Shown piece after piece: positions 7,023 through 11,222 of a stretch of DNA of 11,222 nucleotides. Positions within the stretch are counted from its first letter, which is position 1. Each line of letters opens with the position of its first letter. The notes under the pieces were generated by a model. The model worked only from the letters and a program-made list of their open reading frames with translations. It did no database searches and was not told the origin of the DNA. Origin of the DNA: Lamprobacter sp046541315 (GTDB lineage: Bacteria; Pseudomonadota; Gammaproteobacteria; Chromatiales; Chromatiaceae); contig NZ_JBKHDN010000084.1 of NCBI RefSeq assembly GCF_046541315.1, positions 1 to 11,222 of the forward strand, in the 5' to 3' direction. The position numbers and the translations under genes were made by a program.

Positions 7023-10000
7023 GGATGCTCGCCGGCCGGCTCCTCGGGCGGCGGATCGATGTCGCCCGGCGTGTGCCCCATGTGCCGGAAGCGCGCGATG
7101 CGCCGACTCTCGGCCTCGTAGCTGTTGACCGGGAAGCGCGCCTCGGCGCGACCGCCGGGATGCGAGACGTAGTAGCTGCAGCCGCCCAGGCTGGCCCGGT
7201 TCCAGAGATCGACCACATCGAAGATCAGCGGGCCCTGCGCCGGGATCATCGGATGCAGGCCCGACGGCGGGCTCCAGGCCTTGAAGCGCACGCCGGCGAC
7301 AGACTCGCCCTTGCGCCCGGTCGGGCGCAGCGGCAGACGGCGGCCATTGCAGCTGACGACATGGCGGCTGTCGGTGAGGCCGTTGACCTTGATCTGCATC
7401 CGCTCCACCGCCGAATCGACAAACCGGGCCGTGCCCTGCGCGGTGACCTCCTCGCCGAGCACATGCCAAGGCTCGATCGCGCCGCGCAGCTCGAGCCGGA
7501 TGCCATTGGCGGTGACCAGATCGCCATAGTGCGGAAAGCGGAACTCGAAGAAGGGATCGAACCAGGCCGACTCGAACGGATAGCCGGCGCGTTGCAGATC
7601 GCAGATCACGTCCTCGAAGTCCTGGCGGACGAAATGCGGCAGCAGGAAGCGATCATGCAGCTCGGTGCCCCAGCGGATCGGCGCCCGGGTATAGGGCTGC
7701 GTCCAGAAGCGCGCCACCAGCGCCCGCATCAGCAGCATCTGCGCCAGACTCATGCGCGCATGCGGCGGCATCTCGAAGGCACGGAACTCGACCAACCCCT
7801 GCCGACCGCTGGCCGAATCGGGCGAGTAGAGCTTGTCGATGCAGAACTCGGTGCGATGGGTGTTGCCGGTGACATCGACCAGCAGATTGCGCAGTACCCG
7901 GTCGACGATCCAGGGCTGGGTCACCTGCCCGGCCGGCATCTGCTGGAAGGCGATGGCCAGCTCGTAGAGGCTGTCGTCGCGTGCCTCGTCGACCCGCGGC
8001 GCCTGGCTGGTCGGGCCGATGAAGGTGCCGGAGAACAGATACGACAGGCTCGGATGATGCTGCCAATAGGTGATCAGGCTCTGGATCAGGTCCGGCTTGC
8101 GCAGCAGCGGGCTGTCGGCCGGCGTCGGCCCGCCCAGGGTCACATGGTTACCGCCGCCGGTGCCGGTGTGGCGGCCATCGAGCATGAACTTCTCGGTGCC
8201 GAGCCGGGTCTGGCGTGCCTCCTCGTAGAGGATCTGGGTGTCGCGCACCAGCTCGTCCCAGGAGCTGGCCGGATGCACGTTGACCTCGATCACGCCGGGG
8301 TCGGGCGTTACCGCCAACTTCTGCAGGCGCGCATCGCGCGGCGGCTCGTAGCCCTCGATGATGATCGGCTGCGCGGTCTCGGCAGCGGTCGCCTCGAGCG
8401 CGGCGACCAGCTCCAGCCAGTGCTCGAGATGCGTCAGCGGCGGCATGAAGCCGTACAGCCGGCCCGCGCGCGGCTCGATGCAGAGCGCGGTGCGGATCAG
8501 CTCAGCCGGATAGTCATCCGGCAGCGAGGCCTGCTCGGCGAGCGGCTGGCGGTGATCCTCAGGCACCGCCTCGCGACCATGGCGACGGGCGATCTCGTCC
8601 GGATGCAACCCCTGTTCGTTGATCGGCTGGCGCGGTTGACTCGGCTCGACCAGGCGGCTATAGCGCCGCGCGATCTCGTCGTCGCCAGCGCTCGGCACAG
8701 CGGCCGGCTGATCCGAGCGGCGGGGCGCGGCGAGTGGCGAGATCGGTTCGAACGGATCGCGCGGCGGATGGGTGTCCAGCTCGCCCTCCGGCACATAGGG
8801 CAGCGCATCCAGTGGCAGCCGATAGCCCATCGGCGAATCGCCGGGGATCAGGAACAGGTTGCCATCGCGCAGCGTCCAGCGCCCGCTGACCCAGCCGCCT
8901 TGGCGACGAGGCCCAGGTTTGCGTTCGCTCTGGCCCTCGCCCCCAGGCTGGCTCCCAGTGTCGTCCGCGCTCTGGCCGTCACTCCCGGCAATCTCCCGGC
9001 CCTGCCCGTCAAGGGTCAGCCCCGCCCAGCGCAGCGGCAGCGCATAGCCGGCGACGCGATCCAGGCCCTGGCTGAAGACCCGCGCCAGCCGGGCCCGCTC
9101 GATCGGGTCCTTGAGCTTGCTGTCGAGCGGATCGACGTTGGCCGGCAGCCGCGCCTCGCGCCAAAGATAATAGAAGACATCCTCATGCGCCGGCTGCGCA
9201 TGGTCCGGATCGACACCGAGCTTGGTCGCCAGGGTGCGGATGAAACCCGCCGCCTCCTCCGGCCCCTGGCCCCGATCGCCGCGCTCGTCGCCCATCAGCG
9301 CCTCGTCCTGCCAGACCGGCGCGCCATCCTTGCGCCAGTAGCAGGACAGCGCCCAGCGCGGCAGCTGCTCGCCCGGATACCACTTGCCCTGGCCGAGATG
9401 CAGCATCCCGCCCGGCGCGAACTGGCGCTTGAGCCGCCGCAGCAACGCCTCGGCCAGGCCCTTCTTGGTCGGCCCGAGCGCGGCGATGTTCCACTCCGCG
9501 CCCTCCATGTCGTCGATCGAGACGAAGGTCGGCTCGCCGCCCATGGTCAAGCGCACATCCTGCTGGCTCAGTTCGGCGTCAACGGCATGGCCAAGCGCCT
9601 CGATCGCCGCCCACTGCGCGTCGGTATAGGGCTTGGTGACGCGCGGGTCCTCGTGGATGCGCTTGACCCGATTGTGGAAATAGAACTCGACCTCGCACTC
9701 GCCGGTGGCGCCGGTGATCGGCGCCGCCGAGACCGGGTCCGGCGTGCAGGCGAGCGGGATATGGCCCTCGCCCGCGAACAGGCCCGAGGTCGGATCGAGG
9801 CCAATCCAGCCCGCGCCCGGGATATAGACCTCGGCCCAGGCATGCAGATCGGTGAAGTCCTGCTCCGGGCCGCTCGGCCCATCGAGCGCCTTCACGTCGG
9901 CGGTCAGCTGCACCAGATAGCCGGAGACGAAGCGCGCCGCCAGCCCGAGTCGGCGCAGCGTCTGCACCAGCAGCCAGCCGGTATCGCGACAGGAGCCGCG

Positions 10001-10528
10001 GCCCAGGGTCAGCGTCTCCTCGCTGCTCTGGATGCCGGTCTCCATGCGCACCACGTAGCCGATCATCTCCTGCAGGCGCTTGTTCAGATCGACCAGGAAA
10101 TAGACCGTCTCGCGGCGCGTGCGATCGATGCTCTCGACCCAGGCATCGAACCTTGGGCCGCGGTCCTTGATCTCCAGATAGGGCGCCAGCTCCTTGGTCA
10201 GCTGGGCGTCGTAGGCGAAGGGATAGTGGTAGGCATCCTCGTCGACGAAGAAGTCGAACGGATTGATGGTGATCATCTCGGCGATCACGTCGACCTCGAT
10301 GCTCAGCGACCGCGCCTTCTCCGGGAACACCAATCGGGCCAGATAGTTGCCGAACGGGTCCTGCTGCCAGTTGAGAAAATGCTCGCTCGGCTCGACGCGC
10401 AGCGAGTAGGAGCGGATCGGCGTGCGGCAATGCGCCGCCGGGCGCAGCCGGACCGTATGCGGCGCGAGCGCCACCGAGCGATCGAAGCGGTATTCGGTCT
10501 TGTGATTGAGCGCGACGAGGATAGCCAT
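6965..10528 (-). CDS. Transglutaminase-like / DUF2126 putative amidoligase fusion
   Basis: This 1187-residue protein has two large parts. Residues 1-90 are the N-terminal beta domain found before bacterial transglutaminase-like proteases (ALNHKTEYRF at the start). Residues about 150-260 are the transglutaminase-like core, with candidate triad C180 in GRGSCRDTGWLL, H229 in DLHAWAEVY and D245 in WIGLDPTSG. From about 320 to the end is the DUF2126 region, with LTMGGEPTFVS (327-337), GQGKWYPGEQLPRW (379-392), the Gly-rich HTGTGGGNHVTLGG (787-800), TEFCIDKLYSP (893-903) and GLVEFRAFEMPPHARMS (911-927). DUF2126 has been described as a putative amidoligase; its substrate is unknown. Acidic, proline- and glycine-rich linkers interrupt it at about 516-546 and 596-672. 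The ATG at 10528 was preferred over an upstream in-frame start because MAILVALNHKTEYRF matches family N-termini and a GGAG lies 11 nt upstream. No signal peptide. The usual alpha-E and circularly permuted ATP-grasp partner genes are absent here. Confidence 0.88.
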   Translation of the reverse strand: MAILVALNHKTEYRFDRSVALAPHTVRLRPAAHCRTPIRSYSLRVEPSEHFLNWQQDPFGNYLARLVFPEKARSLSIEVDVIAEMITINPFDFFVDEDAYHYPFAYDAQLTKELAPYLEIKDRGPRFDAWVESIDRTRRETVYFLVDLNKRLQEMIGYVVRMETGIQSSEETLTLGRGSCRDTGWLLVQTLRRLGLAARFVSGYLVQLTADVKALDGPSGPEQDFTDLHAWAEVYIPGAGWIGLDPTSGLFAGEGHIPLACTPDPVSAAPITGATGECEVEFYFHNRVKRIHEDPRVTKPYTDAQWAAIEALGHAVDAELSQQDVRLTMGGEPTFVSIDDMEGAEWNIAALGPTKKGLAEALLRRLKRQFAPGGMLHLGQGKWYPGEQLPRWALSCYWRKDGAPVWQDEALMGDERGDRGQGPEEAAGFIRTLATKLGVDPDHAQPAHEDVFYYLWREARLPANVDPLDSKLKDPIERARLARVFSQGLDRVAGYALPLRWAGLTLDGQGREIAGSDGQSADDTGSQPGGEGQSERKPGPRRQGGWVSGRWTLRDGNLFLIPGDSPMGYRLPLDALPYVPEGELDTHPPRDPFEPISPLAAPRRSDQPAAVPSAGDDEIARRYSRLVEPSQPRQPINEQGLHPDEIARRHGREAVPEDHRQPLAEQASLPDDYPAELIRTALCIEPRAGRLYGFMPPLTHLEHWLELVAALEATAAETAQPIIIEGYEPPRDARLQKLAVTPDPGVIEVNVHPASSWDELVRDTQILYEEARQTRLGTEKFMLDGRHTGTGGGNHVTLGGPTPADSPLLRKPDLIQSLITYWQHHPSLSYLFSGTFIGPTSQAPRVDEARDDSLYELAIAFQQMPAGQVTQPWIVDRVLRNLLVDVTGNTHRTEFCIDKLYSPDSASGRQGLVEFRAFEMPPHARMSLAQMLLMRALVARFWTQPYTRAPIRWGTELHDRFLLPHFVRQDFEDVICDLQRAGYPFESAWFDPFFEFRFPHYGDLVTANGIRLELRGAIEPWHVLGEEVTAQGTARFVDSAVERMQIKVNGLTDSRHVVSCNGRRLPLRPTGRKGESVAGVRFKAWSPPSGLHPMIPAQGPLIFDVVDLWNRASLGGCSYYVSHPGGRAEARFPVNSYEAESRRIARFRHMGHTPGDIDPPPEEPAGEHPYTLDLRWRPLDARACTTR
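8519..8680 (-). repeat. Two tandem 81-bp (27-residue) repeats in the DUF2126 linker
   Basis: Residues 617-643 and 644-670 both begin DEIARR and share RQP and EQ at the same spacing. A possible third unit begins DDYPAE at 671. The unit lies in a charged, proline-rich stretch between DUF2126 blocks, so it looks like a recently duplicated and diverged linker rather than a folded core. Confidence 0.6.
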
Positions 10529-10588
10529 GGACGGCAAGGCTCCGAAGAGGGCGAGCAGGCGGGATGAGCGGATTACTGTACCGTGAAA

Positions 10589-10605
10589 TGACGCCTTCGG
10601 CGTCA
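10589..10605 (-). other. Short hairpin in the probable 5' leader of the transglutaminase gene
   Basis: TGACGCC and GGCGTCA form a perfect 7-bp stem around a 3-nt loop. It lies about 60 nt upstream of the start at 10528. There is no T-run on either side to make it a terminator. It may be a leader hairpin or an operator. Confidence 0.4.
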
Positions 10606-10699
10606 GCGAGTCGTGCGCGGCCCGGGTGGCGTTCATTCGGGTTGAAGAACGGTTCGGGTAACCTGGTCGTCAGTAGAAGCATCACCGCATTGAAGGCAT

Positions 10700-10716
10700 C
10701 GTAGCAGTCTGCTACG
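10700..10716. promoter_or_regulatory. 17-bp palindrome, candidate operator of the toxin-antitoxin locus
   Basis: CGTAGCAGTCTGCTACG has two perfect 8-bp arms around a single T. It lies 50 bp before the antitoxin start at 10767. Ribbon-helix-helix antitoxins of the ParD type normally repress their own promoter through such dyads, so this is the likely operator. Function is inferred from position and symmetry. Confidence 0.55.
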
Positions 10717-10724
10717 GAAAGGAT

Positions 10725-10748
10725 TGCGCATGCGAGCATGCCTGCGCA
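10725..10748. repeat. Second dyad before the antitoxin start
   Basis: TGCGCA occurs at 10725-10730 and 10743-10748, and two GCATGC blocks lie at 10728-10733 and 10736-10741, making an imperfect dyad. It could be a second binding site for the antitoxin or toxin-antitoxin complex. Confidence 0.35.
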
Positions 10749-10755
10749 TCCACCC

Positions 10756-10759
10756 GGAG
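10756..10759 (+). promoter_or_regulatory. Shine-Dalgarno of the ParD-like gene
   Basis: GGAG lies 7 nt before the ATG at 10767. This well-placed site supports that ATG as the original start, in the frame that is later broken. Confidence 0.55.
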
Positions 10760-10766
10760 CACGTCG

Positions 10767-11182
10767 ATGCCGAAATCCGCCTCCCCTGTCCGGCTACAAG
10801 AAGCGCTGATGCAGAACGCCACCTGGCTGCGGCGCAGCATCACCGCAGTGCCGCTGAACAGATCGAGTATTGGGCGGAACTGGGACAGCAAATCGCCGAC
10901 TTCGTCGATCCGCAAAGTCTATTAGACGTCGCTGCCGGTCTGGCACGGCTGCGCGTCGAGCCGATCTTGGCTCAGCCTGTCGCTTCTGAGGCGGTCTTCG
11001 CCGCTGTGGAGTCGAATCGGCGCTCCAGGGTGCTGCCCGAGAAGGTCACTGAGGCCGCGATCCGCTATCAGGCTTCCCGCACACATCCGGGCTATCTGGA
11101 GCAGATCGACGCTCACGGCAAACACATCCTTGGCAGTTTCCGCCAGGGTGTCTTCGTCCCGCGCGACGAGCAGGCGGTTTGA
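10767..11182 (+). pseudogene. ParD-like antitoxin, apparently frameshifted
   Basis: The ATG at 10767 opens a frame reading MPKSASPVRLQEALMQNAT and then runs out of family sequence, stopping at 10925 after 52 residues. Downstream, a different frame reads HHRSAAEQIEYWAELGQQI and stays family-like to the stop at 11180-11182. Restoring one C in ACCTGG at about 10821-10826 joins them into a 138-residue protein (...QNATLAAAQHHRSAAEQ...), so a 1-base deletion is the simplest explanation. The restored N-terminus fits a ribbon-helix-helix DNA-binding fold: strand SPVRLQEAL, then helices. The downstream frame also has an in-frame ATG at 10724, giving 152 residues, but that N-terminus is unlike the family and would lack the DNA-binding strand. 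The stop overlaps the next gene's TTG start by 4 bases. It may be a true mutation or a sequencing error. No slippery sequence supporting programmed frameshifting is seen. Confidence 0.7.
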
Positions 11183-11222
11183 ACAACGGCAAACCGCTTT
11201 GGCTGTTGGTCGGTGGCAACGG
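11179..11222 (+). CDS. Zeta-toxin-like P-loop kinase, 5' end only
   Basis: Only the first 14 codons lie in the window. A TTG at 11179, overlapping the antitoxin stop in TTGA, opens NNGKPLWLLVGGNG. Hydrophobic residues followed by GGNG look like the strand and start of a Walker A motif (GGNGAGKS-type), as found in zeta-toxin and related P-loop kinases. Zeta toxins phosphorylate UDP-N-acetylglucosamine precursors in known cases. An AGG lies 5 nt upstream. The pairing with a ParD-like antitoxin supports the toxin reading, but another AAA or kinase family cannot be excluded from so short a piece. Confidence 0.55.
   Translation, partial: MNNGKPLWLLVGGN

Larger units (their letters stand above)
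10529..10766. other. Divergent control region between the transglutaminase gene and the toxin-antitoxin locus
   Basis: These 238 bp carry promoters for both directions. Visible structures are a 7-bp-stem hairpin (10589-10605), a 17-bp palindrome (10700-10716) and a second dyad (10725-10748). No promoter hexamers stood out clearly on either strand. Confidence 0.7.

Noticed and set aside
7025..10567. Open frame of 1180 codons on the plus strand opposite the transglutaminase/DUF2126 gene
   Set aside because: It mirrors the real gene almost end to end, and its translation is rich in Arg, Ala, Leu and Gln with no family motif. This is a typical antisense artefact of GC-rich codon use.
10529..10636. 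36-residue N-terminal extension of the transglutaminase protein
   Set aside because: The family N-terminus starts at MAILVALNHKTEYRF. The extension spans the leader hairpin and resembles no signal peptide.
10678..10847. 12-bp direct repeat AGCATCACCGCA at 10678-10689 and 10836-10847
   Set aside because: One copy lies in the antitoxin coding sequence near the frameshift and the other upstream. No flanking structure suggests an attachment site or target duplication, so chance is likely.

Overview
The window is GC-rich DNA from a proteobacterium. The gene set (an NAGGN osmoprotectant cluster, a zinc-type FolE, a transglutaminase-DUF2126 giant and a ParD-like/zeta-like toxin-antitoxin start) and the protein sequences suggest a salt-tolerant gammaproteobacterium, perhaps a purple sulfur bacterium of the Chromatiaceae. 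That placement rests on family resemblance recalled from memory, not on a search.

Layout. (1) 62-4727, minus strand: a three-gene operon for the compatible solute N-acetylglutaminylglutamine amide (NAGGN). In transcription order it holds asnO (amidotransferase), ngg (GNAT plus ATP-grasp dipeptide synthetase) and an M42-type peptidase. Spacing is 35 bp between the first two genes and a 4-base TTGA stop/start overlap between the last two. (2) 4728-5203: a 476-bp divergent intergenic region with dyads and a 16-bp perfect alternating purine-pyrimidine palindrome. (3) 5204-5839, plus strand: folE, GTP cyclohydrolase I. (4) 5928-7022, plus strand: a zincin-type metallopeptidase with two N-terminal cysteine clusters. 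(5) 6965-10528, minus strand: a 1187-residue protein joining an N-terminal transglutaminase-like protease fold to a C-terminal DUF2126 putative amidoligase. It converges on the metallopeptidase gene with a 58-bp coding overlap. (6) 10529-10766: a control region with a 17-bp palindrome and a second dyad. (7) 10767-11182, plus strand: a ParD-like antitoxin broken by an apparent 1-base deletion. Its stop overlaps a TTG start (11179) of a protein beginning with a P-loop, cut by the window end and resembling zeta-toxin-type kinases.

How the genes work together. The NAGGN operon makes and caps an acetylated dipeptide under osmotic stress; the job of its peptidase is unproven. The transglutaminase/DUF2126 protein and the metallopeptidase both belong to families linked to a poorly understood peptide-tagging or peptide-synthesis chemistry. 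The window therefore places two unrelated amide-bond chemistries side by side. No mobile element, CRISPR array, tRNA or rRNA gene was seen. The most striking single observation is the frameshifted antitoxin in front of an apparently intact toxin start.
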